NCBI GenBank assembly: GCA_963836375.1
Contig: CAWIJK010000001.1
Span: forward strand, 248,001 to 312,000
Length of the DNA: 64,000 bases
Origin: CAWIJK01 sp963836375
GTDB taxonomy: Bacteria > Actinomycetota > Acidimicrobiia > Acidimicrobiales > RAAP-2
Direction: 5' to 3'
Numbering within the stretch: the stretch's first letter is position 1; each line of letters starts with the position of its first letter. The notes under the pieces were generated by a model. That model did not search any database, was not told the DNA's origin, and saw nothing but the letters and a program-made list of their open reading frames with translations. Below are positions 24,479-33,678 of the stretch, in pieces. Made by a program: the position numbers and the translations under genes.

Positions 24479-26329
24479 ATGGCATCCGGGTCGGCCCCCC
24501 GCACGAACGGCGCCTCGGCGAACGGCACCCCGGCCCCGACCGGGTCGCGCAACGAGGTCCGAGACGCGGCGACGGGGAACGGGTCGTCCCCCTCGAGTGC
24601 CCACAACGCTCGCTACAAGTGGATCGCCCTCTCGAACATCACCTTGGGCACCCTGATGGTCTTCATCAACCAGTCGATCGTGCTGATCGCCCTGCCGGCC
24701 ATCTTCCGGGGCATCCACCTCAACCCGCTGACCCCGGCGAACACCGGCTACATGCTGTGGATGCTGATGGGCTTCATGGTCGTCCTGGCGGTCCTGGTGG
24801 TGACCCTTGGACGGGTCGGCGACATGTTCGGCCGGGTCAAGATGTACAACCTGGGCTTCGCCGTCTTCACGGTGTTCTCGATCCTGCTCTCGGTCACTTG
24901 GCTGACCGGGCCGGCCGGGGCCATCTGGCTCATCGCCATGAGGATCGGCCAGGGGGTGGGCGGGGCGATGCTGTTCGCCAACTCCTCGGCCATCATCACC
25001 GACGCCTTCCCGGCGGATCAGCGGGGCCTCGGGCTGGGCATCAACAACGTCGCCGCCATCGCCGGATCGTTCATCGGCCTCGTGCTCGGGGGGCTCTTGG
25101 CCCCGATCCAGTGGCACATGGTGTTCTTGGTCTCGGTGCCGTTCGGGATCATGGGGACGATCTGGGCCTACCTCAAGCTCGAGGACCGGGGGGTCCGGAC
25201 ACCGGCCCACATCGACTGGTGGGGCAATGTCACCTTCGCCGCCGGGCTGATCCTTATCCTGGTCGGGATCACCTACGGCCTCCTCCCCTACGGGCACCAC
25301 ACGATGGGGTGGACCAGCCCGTGGGTGCTGGCCGAGATCTTCACCGGCCTGGCGCTGCTCCTGGCCTTCTGCGTCATCGAGACCCGGGTGGCCAACCCGA
25401 TGTTCCGCCTCACGCTGTTCCGGATCAGGGCCTTCAGTGCCGGGAACGTCGCCAGCTTCCTGGCGTCGCTCAGCCGGGGCGGCCTTATGTTCATGCTGAT
25501 CATCTGGCTCCAGGGGATCTGGCTGCCTCTGCACGGATACAGCTTCAGCCGGACACCGCTGTGGGCGGGCATCTACATGGTGCCGTTGACCGTCGGCTTC
25601 CTGGTCGCCGGTCCGCTCTCGGGACACCTGGCGGACCGCTTCGGCGCCCGGCCGTTCGCCACCGGAGGACTGCTGCTGGTGGCCGTGACCTTCTTCCTCC
25701 TCCAGATGCTGCCGGTCAACTTCAGCTACCTGATCTTCGGTCTCCTCATCTTCTTGAACTCGGTCGGCATGGGGCTCTTCATCGCCCCGAACCAGACCGG
25801 CATCATGAACAGCCTCCCGGCCTCCCAGCGCGGGGCGGGAGCCGGCATGGCCGCCACCTTCAACTCATCGGCCCAGGTGTTGTCGATCGGGATCTTCTTC
25901 ACCCTCATGATCCTGGGCCTCTCGGCCACCCTGCCCGCCACCCTCTATCACGGCCTTGTGGCCCAGGGGGTCCCGGTGGCCACCGCCGTCCGGGTCTCCC
26001 ACCTCCCCGCCGTGGGCTCGCTGTTCGCGGCGTTCCTCGGCTACAACCCAGCGGCCACCCTGCTCGGCCCGCACGCCCTGCACCACATGACACCGGCGCA
26101 GGTGAACTACATCACCGGACGCTCGTTTTTCCCGAACCTGATCGCCGGACCCTTCGGCCAGGGATTGAAGAAGGCCTTCGACTTCGCGGCGGTCGTGTGC
26201 CTGCTCGGCGCCGTGGCCTCGCTGCTGAGGGGCGGCAAGTTCCACTACACCGAACCCGGTGACGAGCACCTCCCGATCGAACCGTCCCAAGAGGCGGTGG
26301 CCGAGACCGAGCCACTGCTGGTCGACTGA
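24479..26329 (+). CDS. MFS drug exporter, DHA2-type (14 TM)
   Basis: 616 residues. A Ser/Ala-rich, non-conserved N-terminal tail (about 55 residues) precedes 14 predicted helices. Family motifs are visible: 'ALPAIFRGI' in TM1, motif A-like 'LGRVGDMFGRVKMYNLG', 'RIGQGVGGAMLFANSSAII' (motif C area) and 'GPLSGHLADRFGARPF'. It exports a hydrophobic or toxic compound by proton antiport. The gene is directly controlled by the palindromic operator at 24451-24468 and is followed one base later by the MerR gene. ATG 24479 is chosen over upstream in-frame starts because it lies after the operator. Confidence 0.9.
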   Translation: MASGSAPRTNGASANGTPAPTGSRNEVRDAATGNGSSPSSAHNARYKWIALSNITLGTLMVFINQSIVLIALPAIFRGIHLNPLTPANTGYMLWMLMGFMVVLAVLVVTLGRVGDMFGRVKMYNLGFAVFTVFSILLSVTWLTGPAGAIWLIAMRIGQGVGGAMLFANSSAIITDAFPADQRGLGLGINNVAAIAGSFIGLVLGGLLAPIQWHMVFLVSVPFGIMGTIWAYLKLEDRGVRTPAHIDWWGNVTFAAGLILILVGITYGLLPYGHHTMGWTSPWVLAEIFTGLALLLAFCVIETRVANPMFRLTLFRIRAFSAGNVASFLASLSRGGLMFMLIIWLQGIWLPLHGYSFSRTPLWAGIYMVPLTVGFLVAGPLSGHLADRFGARPFATGGLLLVAVTFFLLQMLPVNFSYLIFGLLIFLNSVGMGLFIAPNQTGIMNSLPASQRGAGAGMAATFNSSAQVLSIGIFFTLMILGLSATLPATLYHGLVAQGVPVATAVRVSHLPAVGSLFAAFLGYNPAATLLGPHALHHMTPAQVNYITGRSFFPNLIAGPFGQGLKKAFDFAAVVCLLGAVASLLRGGKFHYTEPGDEHLPIEPSQEAVAETEPLLVD

Positions 26330-26330
26330 G

Positions 26331-26846
26331 ATGGCACGCGACACGGTCGTCACCGAGCGGTTGGCGGCCGAGAGGGTGGAGGCCGACCGGCCCGTGGAGG
26401 TGCCCGGGACGGGGCTCCGCATCAGCGACGCCGCTGCCCGGGCCGGGGTCTCCCCCCGCACCCTGCGCTACTACGAGGAGCTCGGCCTGCTGACGCCGTC
26501 GGAGTACACCCGGGGGGGCGAGCGGCGCTATCAGGTGGGCGACCTGGTCCAGCTCGACCGAATTCTCGAGCTGCGCGAGGTGCTCGGGATGAACCTCGAG
26601 GAGATCAAGGGGTTCTTGGAGTCCGAGGGCCGCCTCGACGAGGTCCGGGCGGCCTACCGGGCCAAGAAGGACGTCCGCACCAAGGCGGCCCGGGCCCAGC
26701 AACGGGCACTGCTCGAAGAAGCGCTCGCCCTCAACGAGGACCTGGCCGAGCAGCTCAACGCCAAATTGGCCCGCATGGACGCGTTCCGGGCCACGTTGTC
26801 CGGCAACGCCGCTCGCTGCCGGGAGCTGCTGGCCGAGCTGGGCTGA
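26331..26846 (+). CDS. MerR family transcriptional regulator
   Basis: 171 residues. The N-terminal helix-turn-helix is 'RISDAAARAGVSPRTLRYYEELGLLTPSE' (core GVSPRTLRYYEELGLL), the wing 'RGGERRYQVGDL', followed by 'LILELREVLGMNLEEIKG'-type helices (here LELREVLGMNLEEIKG) and a long dimerisation coiled coil (about 110-150). No Cys ligand pair is present, so an organic ligand, perhaps the exporter substrate, is more likely than a metal. It starts one base after the MFS stop and converges with the USP gene one base beyond its own stop. Confidence 0.9.
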   Translation: MARDTVVTERLAAERVEADRPVEVPGTGLRISDAAARAGVSPRTLRYYEELGLLTPSEYTRGGERRYQVGDLVQLDRILELREVLGMNLEEIKGFLESEGRLDEVRAAYRAKKDVRTKAARAQQRALLEEALALNEDLAEQLNAKLARMDAFRATLSGNAARCRELLAELG

Positions 26847-26847
26847 A

Positions 26848-27300
26848 CTACACCTGGTCGCGGTTGCGGACGACAACCACCGGACAGTGTGCGTTGGACA
26901 CGCAGTGCTCGCTCACCGACCCGAGCAGCATGCCCACGAACTCGCCGTGGCCCCGGCTACCGACCACGAGCAGGTCGGCGCGGGCCGACTCGTCGATCAG
27001 GACGGGTGCGGGGTGCCCCTCGATCACCGCCTGGTCGATCTCGACGTCGGGGTGGTCCGCCCGGACCGGGGCCAGTGCCTGGTCGAGCTGCCGGCGGGCA
27101 TCGGCCGCCGGGTCGTAGTCCGACGGGACGGCCAGACCCCAGCCGTAACTGGTCGGCCATTCCCAGGACATGACCACCCGCAGGGTGGCCCCGCTGGCCT
27201 GGGCGTGACTGACCGCCCATTCGAGGGCCTCGATCGAGGTGGGTGACCCGTCCACCCCCACGAGGATCCGCTGTGCCCCTCCCCGCTGGACGTCGGTCAC
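26848..27300 (-). CDS. Universal stress protein (UspA), ATP-binding type
   Basis: 150 residues, a single Usp domain: 'ILVGVDGSPTSIEALEWAV' (core VGVDGSPTS) at the N-terminus and the nucleotide-binding G-2x-G-9x-GS signature in 'VGSRGHGEFVGMLLGSVS', which assigns it to the ATP-binding group. Usp proteins of this type are prominent in hypoxia (DosR) regulons of actinobacteria. Here no DosR box is seen in its 150-base upstream region, but a DosR-like gene lies 7 kb away. The start is ATG/GTG 27300. Confidence 0.92.
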   Translation of the reverse strand: MTDVQRGGAQRILVGVDGSPTSIEALEWAVSHAQASGATLRVVMSWEWPTSYGWGLAVPSDYDPAADARRQLDQALAPVRADHPDVEIDQAVIEGHPAPVLIDESARADLLVVGSRGHGEFVGMLLGSVSEHCVSNAHCPVVVVRNRDQV

Positions 27301-27325
27301 CGTTTCTGCTCCTCGCCCGCTCGGT

Positions 27326-27344
27326 CCGGGGCGTCGTGCCCCGG
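27326..27344. promoter_or_regulatory. Inverted repeat CCGGGGC-GTCGT-GCCCCGG
   Basis: Perfect 7-base arms with a 5-base loop, 26 bases upstream of the leftward usp start and about 108 bases before the rightward permease start. It could be an operator or a 5'-UTR hairpin; in such GC-rich DNA chance is possible. Confidence 0.3.
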
Positions 27345-27451
27345 TCGTCGTCTCACGGTAGGCAGCCGGACCCGCCCCCCGACGGAGCGTCTGTCCCGGC
27401 TGGCCGCTCCCGGCTGGTTCCGGTCAACCGTACTCACCTCGGCCGTCTCGG

Positions 27452-28969
27452 ATGCAGGCTCCCTCCACCGGCGTCCCGCCGACGATAGCGTCGGGCCGCG
27501 GTGGCCCGGCGACGAACCAAGCGTTGGCCGGCGTGACCGGCGGCGAGACCCCCGGCGGCGCCGGATCGGGTCAGCAGCTCCGGGCCAACCAACTCGGCAC
27601 CGCGGACCTCACGGTGTCGACGGTGGCCAACATCGGCCCGGGCATCGACTTCTATTTCGCCTTCGGGGTCATCGCCGTCACGGCCGGCGTGGGCGCTCCG
27701 CTCACGATCATGGCCGCCGCGCTGGCCGTGTTCCTCCTGGCCGCCAGCGTGGCCGAGTTCAACCGGGCCGAGCCGTCGGCCGGGAGCTTCATCACCTACG
27801 TCGAGAGCGGCCTCGGACGCTCGGCCGGTATGGTGACCGCCCTTTTGGTCATGGTCGGCTACACCATCGCCATGGCCGGGGTGATCACGATGTCCGGAGG
27901 CTTCGTGGCCATGACGGTCAACCACTACACCGGGCTCCACGTCCCCTGGGGGCCCCTGACCGTCGTGATCACCCTGGGCGCGCTGTGGGTGATGGTCCGG
28001 GGGCTGCGACTGTCTACCTCGGTGGTGGGGGCGGCGGTCGTGCTCCAGGTCCTAGTCATGGTGGCCGTGTGCCTGGTGGTCCTGGTCGAGCGGGGGGGAG
28101 CCCTCTCGACGGCGCCGTTCTCGTGGTCCCATCTCAGGGGCGGGCTCAAGGGGTTGTCGGGCGGCTTCCCTCTCGCCCTGTACATGTTCATCGGCTGGGA
28201 GAACGGCCCGGCGATGGCCGAGGAGTGCCGACGGCCCACCACCACGGTCCCGCGGGCCCTCTACCTCTCGATCGGCATCGCCACCGCCCTGTTCGTCCTG
28301 TTCGCCTACGCGACCGTCTCGGGCTTCGACGACAACGTGTCGTCGATCGGTCGCTCGTCGGTGCCGTTCCTCACCGTGGCCGACCGCTACCTCGGTGGTG
28401 CCGCGGCACTGGCCTGGATCGCCGGTATCGCCTCGATCCTCGCCACCCTGCTCGCCGGGACGACGTCCCAGGCCCGCATGCTCTACGACGGTGGGCGCGA
28501 CCGGCTGCTGCCGGGTTGGCTGGGTCGGGTCCGCACGGACAACGCGACCCCGGTCAACGCCCTCGTGGCCTTCATCCTCATCGGTCTGGCCATCATCGGG
28601 ATCTGGGCGGTGGCGCACGTACTGGGCGTGGGGACCGGCTCGATGGACCCGGTCGGCCTCTACGCCGAGTGTTCCACCATGGGCACCATCCTCATCCTCT
28701 TCGTGTACGTGCTGACCGTGGTGGCGTTGCCGGTGTTCGTGTGGCGTCGGCACCGGGCCCGCTTCTCGGTCGTCCGTCACGTCGGGATCCCCCTCCTGGG
28801 AGCGCTCGCCGTGATGGTCCCGTTCGTCGAGCTCTGCCGGCCCGGCCAACCCGCCCCCTACGACGTCTTCCCCTACCTGGCGCTGGTGACGGTGGTGGCG
28901 GCGGTCGGCGTGGCGGTGCTCGTCGGCCGACGCCGGCGAGTCGTCCTCAGCCGACGAGGGTCGCCGTGA
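27452..28969 (+). CDS. APC superfamily amino-acid permease
   Basis: 505 residues with about 12 membrane helices and a 40-residue Gly-rich N-terminal tail. 'LGTADLTVSTVANIGPGIDFYFAFG' (core STVANIGPGIDF) corresponds to the unwound TM1 Gly motif of APC transporters, and 'GFPLALYMFIGWENGPAMAEE' (core FIGWENGPAMAEE) to TM6. Substrate is not determinable; the neighbouring arginine deiminase genes make an amino acid or amine plausible. ATG 27452 is used; GTG 27530 is an alternative. The 3' end overlaps the convergent carbamate kinase gene by 23 bases. Confidence 0.85.
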   Translation: MQAPSTGVPPTIASGRGGPATNQALAGVTGGETPGGAGSGQQLRANQLGTADLTVSTVANIGPGIDFYFAFGVIAVTAGVGAPLTIMAAALAVFLLAASVAEFNRAEPSAGSFITYVESGLGRSAGMVTALLVMVGYTIAMAGVITMSGGFVAMTVNHYTGLHVPWGPLTVVITLGALWVMVRGLRLSTSVVGAAVVLQVLVMVAVCLVVLVERGGALSTAPFSWSHLRGGLKGLSGGFPLALYMFIGWENGPAMAEECRRPTTTVPRALYLSIGIATALFVLFAYATVSGFDDNVSSIGRSSVPFLTVADRYLGGAAALAWIAGIASILATLLAGTTSQARMLYDGGRDRLLPGWLGRVRTDNATPVNALVAFILIGLAIIGIWAVAHVLGVGTGSMDPVGLYAECSTMGTILILFVYVLTVVALPVFVWRRHRARFSVVRHVGIPLLGALAVMVPFVELCRPGQPAPYDVFPYLALVTVVAAVGVAVLVGRRRRVVLSRRGSP

Positions 28970-29861
28970 CCCGTGTGCCGGACCGGCCCTCCATGACGGC
29001 CACCGCCTCTTTGAGGTTCCCGATGGCCCCGATCCCCCCGGTGGCCTCCACGAAGCGGCAGACCGCCTCGACCTTGGGGCCCATCGACCCGGCGGCGAAG
29101 GTCATGGCCCGCAGCTCGGCCACCGTGGCCCGGTGGATCGGCGCCGCCTCGGGGCTGCCGTAGCCGGACTGGACCGCGGCGACGTCGGTGAGCAGGACGA
29201 GGGCGTCGGCCCCGACGGCCCGGGCCAGGAGGGCGGCCGTCAGGTCCTTGTCGATGACCGCTTCGATCCCGTGCACCACCCCGCCGACGCGGACCACCGG
29301 GATGCCACCGCCGCCGGCGCAGACGACGAGGACGCCCGCCCCGAGGAGTTCGTCGATGACCGGGAGCTCCACCAGCTCGAGGGGCTCGGGGGAGGCCACC
29401 ACCCGTCGCCAGCACGAGCCGTCCTGATGGACGGCCCACCCCCGCTCGGCCGAGAGCCGGCGGCCCTGCTCCTCGGTGTAGGCGGGCCCCACGAACTTGG
29501 TCGGTCGGGAGAACGCCGGGTCGTCGGCGCCGACGACGGTCTGGCAGACGACGCTCGCCACCTGACGACCGGGCAGGGCGTTCTCGAGTGCCTGCAGCAG
29601 CCAATACCCGATCATGCCCTGGGTCTCTGCCCCCAAGACGTCGAAGGGGTAGGGGTGGGAGAGCGAGGGGTCCTGGTCGCTCTCGAGGGCCAGGACCCCA
29701 ACCTGGGGACCGTTGCCGTGGGTGATGACCAGATCGTGACCGTCGGCCAGCGGGGCCAGGGCGGTGGCCGCGGCGGCCACGTGGTGCTGTTGGACCTCGG
29801 CGTCGGGGGGCTCGCCCCGCTCCAACAACGCGTTGCCACCCAGGGCGAGGACGACCCGCAC
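28947..29861 (-). CDS. arcC: Carbamate kinase
   Basis: 304 residues. It begins 'RVVLALGGNALL', the amino-acid kinase fold start typical of ArcC, with 'THGNGPQVGVLALES', 'GAETQGMIGYWL', 'GGGGIPVV', 'VIDKDLTAALLA', and 'MGPKVEAVCRFVE' near the C-terminus. It makes ATP from carbamoyl phosphate and ADP, the energy-yielding last step of the arginine deiminase pathway. GTG 29861 lies one base after the ornithine carbamoyltransferase stop, so it is last in the operon from 33585. Its 3' end overlaps the convergent permease gene by 23 bases. Confidence 0.95.
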   Translation of the reverse strand: MRVVLALGGNALLERGEPPDAEVQQHHVAAAATALAPLADGHDLVITHGNGPQVGVLALESDQDPSLSHPYPFDVLGAETQGMIGYWLLQALENALPGRQVASVVCQTVVGADDPAFSRPTKFVGPAYTEEQGRRLSAERGWAVHQDGSCWRRVVASPEPLELVELPVIDELLGAGVLVVCAGGGGIPVVRVGGVVHGIEAVIDKDLTAALLARAVGADALVLLTDVAAVQSGYGSPEAAPIHRATVAELRAMTFAAGSMGPKVEAVCRFVEATGGIGAIGNLKEAVAVMEGRSGTRVTATLVG

Positions 29862-29862
29862 C

Positions 29863-30858
29863 TCAGCCGACCAGAGTGGCCACCATGGCCGCCTTGATGG
29901 TGTGCAGCCGGTTCTCCGCCTGGTCGAAGACGATCGAGGCCGGCGACTCGAACACCTCGTCGGTGACCTCGAGGGCGACGAGCCCCCGCTTCTCGAAGAC
30001 CTGCCGCCCCACCTCGGTCTCGGTGTTGTGCAGGGCCGGGAGGCAGTGCATGAACTTCACCCCGGGATTGTCGGTGGCCGCCAGAACCGAGGCGTTGATC
30101 TGGTACGGGAGGAGCTGGTCGATCCGGCTGTCCCACTCCTCGGCGGGTTCTCCCATCGAGAGCCAGACGTCGGTGTAGACGAAGTCGACCCCGTGCACTC
30201 CCGCCGCCACGTCCTCGGTGATGGTGATCGCCGCCCCGGTGACCGTCGAGAGCTCGCCGGCGATGGCCTGCACGTCGGCACCCGGCCACAGGGCAACCGG
30301 GGCGCAGATGCGGACGTCGAGCCCGAGCAGGGCCCCGGTGACCAGGAGCGAGTTGGCGGTGTTGTTGTGGGCGTCGCCCAGGTAGCAGTAGGCGACGTCG
30401 CCCAGAGGCTTGCCCGCGTGGTCGCGCATGGTGAGGATGTCGGCCAGCATCTGCGTCGGGTGCCACTGGTCGGTGAGCCCGTTCCACACCGGAACCCCGG
30501 CGAAGGCCCCGAGGATCTCGATGCCCGACTGGGAGAAGCCGCGGTACTCGATCCCGTCGTACATACGCCCGAGGACCCGTGCGGTGTCCTTCATGGATTC
30601 CTTGTGCCCCAGCTGGGACTCGTCGGGGCCCAGGTACGTCACGTGCGCCCCCTGGTCGTGCGCCGCCACCTCGAACGCCGACCTGGTCCGGGTTGACGTC
30701 TTCTCGAAGATCAGGGCGATGTTGCGTCCGGTCAGGCGAGGCACCTCGGTGCCGTCCCGTTTGACCTCCCGGAGACGCTCACCCAGGTCAACCAGCAAGA
30801 GGAACTCGGCCGGGCTCAGGTCGATCTCCTTTAGGAGGCTGCGACCCCTCAGGCTCAT
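29863..30858 (-). CDS. arcB: Ornithine carbamoyltransferase, catabolic type
   Basis: 331 residues. Carbamoyl-phosphate site 'EKTSTRTRSAFEVAA', 'GHKESMKDTARVLGRMYDG', 'DQWHPTQMLAD', 'DVWLSMGE' and the ornithine-site 'HCLPAL' are all intact. In the ADI pathway it phosphorolyses citrulline to ornithine and carbamoyl phosphate; its place between deiminase and carbamate kinase supports the catabolic direction. ATG 30858 overlaps the deiminase stop (ATGA). Confidence 0.95.
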   Translation of the reverse strand: MSLRGRSLLKEIDLSPAEFLLLVDLGERLREVKRDGTEVPRLTGRNIALIFEKTSTRTRSAFEVAAHDQGAHVTYLGPDESQLGHKESMKDTARVLGRMYDGIEYRGFSQSGIEILGAFAGVPVWNGLTDQWHPTQMLADILTMRDHAGKPLGDVAYCYLGDAHNNTANSLLVTGALLGLDVRICAPVALWPGADVQAIAGELSTVTGAAITITEDVAAGVHGVDFVYTDVWLSMGEPAEEWDSRIDQLLPYQINASVLAATDNPGVKFMHCLPALHNTETEVGRQVFEKRGLVALEVTDEVFESPASIVFDQAENRLHTIKAAMVATLVG

Positions 30859-32087
30859 CGCTCCTCCCCCGCGGGCCCCCGTTCGATCGGGCACGTCATG
30901 CAGCGCGGGCCGCCGCGACCCCGGCCCAGCTCACCGCCGGCCACGCTCACCACCTCGATGCCGTGCTTGCGCAGCATGGTGTTGGTGGCCACGTTCCGTT
31001 CGTAGCCGAAGATGACGCCCGGGGCCACCGCCAGGTAGTTGGTGCCGTCGTCCCACTGCTCGCGCTCGGCGGCCCGGATGTCCTCGTCGGTGGTGAGGAT
31101 GGTGACCCGGTCCACGCCGAGGATCCCGGCCAGGGTCTCCCAGAGCTTCTCGTTGCGCTGGACCCGGAGCTCACCGGGCCCGTCGCCCGGGGTGATGGTC
31201 CAGCTCCGGAGGTGCCGGTCCAGGTACGGGTAGAGCACGAACGTGTCCCGGTCGATCATGGTCATCACGGTGTCGAGGTGCATGGTGGCGTGGGAGTGGG
31301 GCAGTTCGATGGCCAGGACCGTCGTCGCCTGAGCCCGGGAGAAGAGAGCCTCCGAGAGGATCTCGACCGCCATGGGCGTCGTCCGCTCCCCCATCCCGAT
31401 CATCACCGCCCCGTGTCCCAGCACGTGCACGTCACCGCCCTCGATGGAGGCCGGCAGATGGCTGCGGTCGTCGTCGCCGTAGTAGACGTCGAAGTCCTGG
31501 GAGGCGAACATCGGATGGAACCGGTAGATGGCCCGGGTGTGCAGCGATTCGCGCTGGCGGGCCGGCTTGGCCATCGGGTTGATCGAGACCCCCTTGTAGA
31601 CCCAGCACGAGTTGTCCCGTTGGAACAGGTGGTTCGGAAGGGGGGCCAGCACGAAGTCGTCGGCCCGCAGGGTCTCCCACTTGAGGCTCTTGGCCCGCAG
31701 CGGTTGCAGGTCTGCCTTGAGCACACCCCCGATCAGGAACTCGGCCAACGCCGGGCCGTCGAGGCCCTCGAAGAGCGCTCGCATCGGATCGACCAACGAG
31801 GGCCCGAGGGCCTCCACCGTGCACAAGCGGTCGAGGACGAAGTCGCGCCCGGCCGGGGTCTCGAGCGTCTCGGCCAGTAGCTGGCCGTAGTAGTGGACCC
31901 GGACCCCCTTCTCGCGCAGGGATTCGGTGAAGGCGTCGTGCTCCTCCTTGGCCTTCTTGGCCCACATCACGTCGTCGAACAGCAGCTCGTTGATGTTCTG
32001 CGGGGTGAGCCGTGAGAGCTCGAGGCCCGGGCGGTGCACGATCACCTGACGGAGGGGCCCGACCTCGGAGTCCACGTGCAAGCTCAT
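30855..32087 (-). CDS. arcA: Arginine deiminase
   Basis: 410 residues, the usual length. Guanidino-group and catalytic motifs are present: 'LPNHLFQRDNSCWV' (F-x-R-D), 'EGGDVHVLG', 'MGMGERTT', 'HLDTVMTMID', and the nucleophile Cys in 'GRGGPRCMTCPI' close to the C-terminus. It hydrolyses arginine to citrulline and ammonia in the cytoplasm, the first step of arginine fermentation. A GAGGAGG ribosome site precedes ATG 32087. The antiporter gene lies 43 bases upstream on the same strand. Confidence 0.96.
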   Translation of the reverse strand: MSLHVDSEVGPLRQVIVHRPGLELSRLTPQNINELLFDDVMWAKKAKEEHDAFTESLREKGVRVHYYGQLLAETLETPAGRDFVLDRLCTVEALGPSLVDPMRALFEGLDGPALAEFLIGGVLKADLQPLRAKSLKWETLRADDFVLAPLPNHLFQRDNSCWVYKGVSINPMAKPARQRESLHTRAIYRFHPMFASQDFDVYYGDDDRSHLPASIEGGDVHVLGHGAVMIGMGERTTPMAVEILSEALFSRAQATTVLAIELPHSHATMHLDTVMTMIDRDTFVLYPYLDRHLRSWTITPGDGPGELRVQRNEKLWETLAGILGVDRVTILTTDEDIRAAEREQWDDGTNYLAVAPGVIFGYERNVATNTMLRKHGIEVVSVAGGELGRGRGGPRCMTCPIERGPAGEER

Positions 32088-32130
32088 GACCGTCCTCCTC
32101 GCACGCCCCTGTCGCTCCCCGGTCGGCGGT

Positions 32131-33585
32131 TCACGCCGCCCCGGCCGGCACGGCCGGCTCCTCGGGCGGGAGGTCGACCGGCTCGGCCGCCTCACCCAGC
32201 CGCTGGCGGCGGGCGTTCAAGAAGGCGTAGAGCACCAGCCCCGCCAGCAGCACCACCAGCGCCTGGTAGACGACCTGGTATCCCGAGGCGAAGGTCACCC
32301 ACATCGAGAACAGCACGCTCGCCCCGGCCACGGCGAGGTCCCGGGCCAGGGCCCAACCCTGCACCCGCCGACGGCGGGAGACGAGGTAGGTCAGCTGGGC
32401 GATGGCCGAGAAGAAGTACGGGATGGCCACCGTGACCACGGTCAGGTCCACCAGGTAGGTGAACACGGTGAGGCCCGAGGTCGTCGTGTAGCGCCAGAGC
32501 ATGAGCAGTGACGGCAGCGCGGTGCCGACCAGGATGCCGAACCAGGCGGTCCCCTTCTTGTCGGTCCAGGCGAAGGGCCGGGGGAACATGTCGTCCTGGG
32601 CGACCGCCCGCGAGGTCTCGGTCACGATCAGGGTCCAGCCGTTCAGGGCCCCGATCCCCGAGACGACGGCCAGGGCGGCGATGAACTTCCCGGCCCAGGC
32701 CGTGTGGGGGAACATGTTCTGGAAGGCGTTGACGAACGGCGACCCGGTGTTGACCAGGGTGTGGTGGGACACCAGGCCCATGACGGCCGCCGTGACCAGT
32801 ACGTAAAGGATGGCACTGGCCGCCGTTCCGAGCATCGAGGCCCGCAGCACGTTCTTGCGGGGATCCCGCACCCGCTTGGCCGTCATCGCCGCCGCTTCGA
32901 CCCCGATGAACGAGAACAGGGCCACACCGGCTGCGATCCCGATGGCGCTGTAGAGGCTGCCGCCCGAGGCGTTGAAGGGCCCGAAGTGGGCCTTTTGGAC
33001 GAAGAACCACCCGACGATCCCGACGAACAACAGCGGCAGGAACTTGAGGACGACGGTGACGTTCTGGAACCAGGCCATCTGGCGCAGCCCCACCAGGTTC
33101 ACGACCGCCGGCACCCAAAGGCCCACCAGGGCGATGCCCCAGTTCTCCATGCCCGTCGGGTGGTTGATGCCGAACAGGGCGTCGACGTAGAAGACCCAGG
33201 AGGCGACGATCGCCGCATTGCCGGCCCAGGCCTGGATCCAGTAGCACCACCCGACCAGGTAGCCGGCGAAGTCCCCGAACTCGTGGCGTGAGTAGGCGTA
33301 GAGCCCACCGTCGCTGTTCGGCACCCGCTTGGTGAGCTGGCCGAACAGCACCGCCAGGAGCATGGCCCCGACGGCGATGACCCCGAGCACGACGATCCCC
33401 ATCGTGCCGGCGCCGGCCAGGACGGCCGGCATCGTGAACACCCCGGTCCCCACGATGCTCCCGACGACCAGGGCGGTGGCCGAGGTCAGCCCCAGCGCGT
33501 GGGCCTTCTGCTGGTTGCGAGGCGACAGGGTCTGGGTGGGGGTGACGGGCTGGACCGGGGCAACCCCGTCGTCGGTGCGCGTCAT
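32131..33585 (-). CDS. arcD: Arginine/ornithine antiporter (ArcD-type APC transporter)
   Basis: 484 residues with about 13 membrane helices. TM1 carries 'VVGSIVGTGVFTMPAVL', the Gly-rich substrate motif of the basic amino-acid/polyamine antiporter group, and TM6 'ALFSFIGVEAAAMTAKRVRDPRKNV' (core SFIGVEAAAMTA), as in ArcD/LysP-like exchangers. Gene order antiporter-deiminase-OTC-carbamate kinase strongly suggests arginine/ornithine exchange. It is first in the operon; ATG 33585 has a GAGAGGGA ribosome site. A DosR-type box lies 80 bases upstream of the start. Confidence 0.88.
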   Translation of the reverse strand: MTRTDDGVAPVQPVTPTQTLSPRNQQKAHALGLTSATALVVGSIVGTGVFTMPAVLAGAGTMGIVVLGVIAVGAMLLAVLFGQLTKRVPNSDGGLYAYSRHEFGDFAGYLVGWCYWIQAWAGNAAIVASWVFYVDALFGINHPTGMENWGIALVGLWVPAVVNLVGLRQMAWFQNVTVVLKFLPLLFVGIVGWFFVQKAHFGPFNASGGSLYSAIGIAAGVALFSFIGVEAAAMTAKRVRDPRKNVLRASMLGTAASAILYVLVTAAVMGLVSHHTLVNTGSPFVNAFQNMFPHTAWAGKFIAALAVVSGIGALNGWTLIVTETSRAVAQDDMFPRPFAWTDKKGTAWFGILVGTALPSLLMLWRYTTTSGLTVFTYLVDLTVVTVAIPYFFSAIAQLTYLVSRRRRVQGWALARDLAVAGASVLFSMWVTFASGYQVVYQALVVLLAGLVLYAFLNARRQRLGEAAEPVDLPPEEPAVPAGAA

Positions 33586-33664
33586 CGACTCCCTCTCGTG
33601 CTGGCCGCATCCACGGCGGGTCCCTCTTGGGTGTCACTGTGCAGGAGCATCCGGGCGCCCGGTA

Positions 33665-33678
33665 GGGACCAAAGTCCC
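33665..33678. promoter_or_regulatory. DosR-type box GGGACCAAAGTCCC
   Basis: Perfect GGGAC/GTCCC arms with a 4-base A-rich centre match the DosR (DevR) core GGGAC-TWWA-GTCCC except one centre base. Its midpoint is about 86 bases before the antiporter start and about 43 before the TSS implied by a CACAGT -10-like hexamer. It sits between the leftward arc operon and the rightward small gene at 33821; a DosR-like gene lies 0.6 kb away. Confidence 0.8.
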
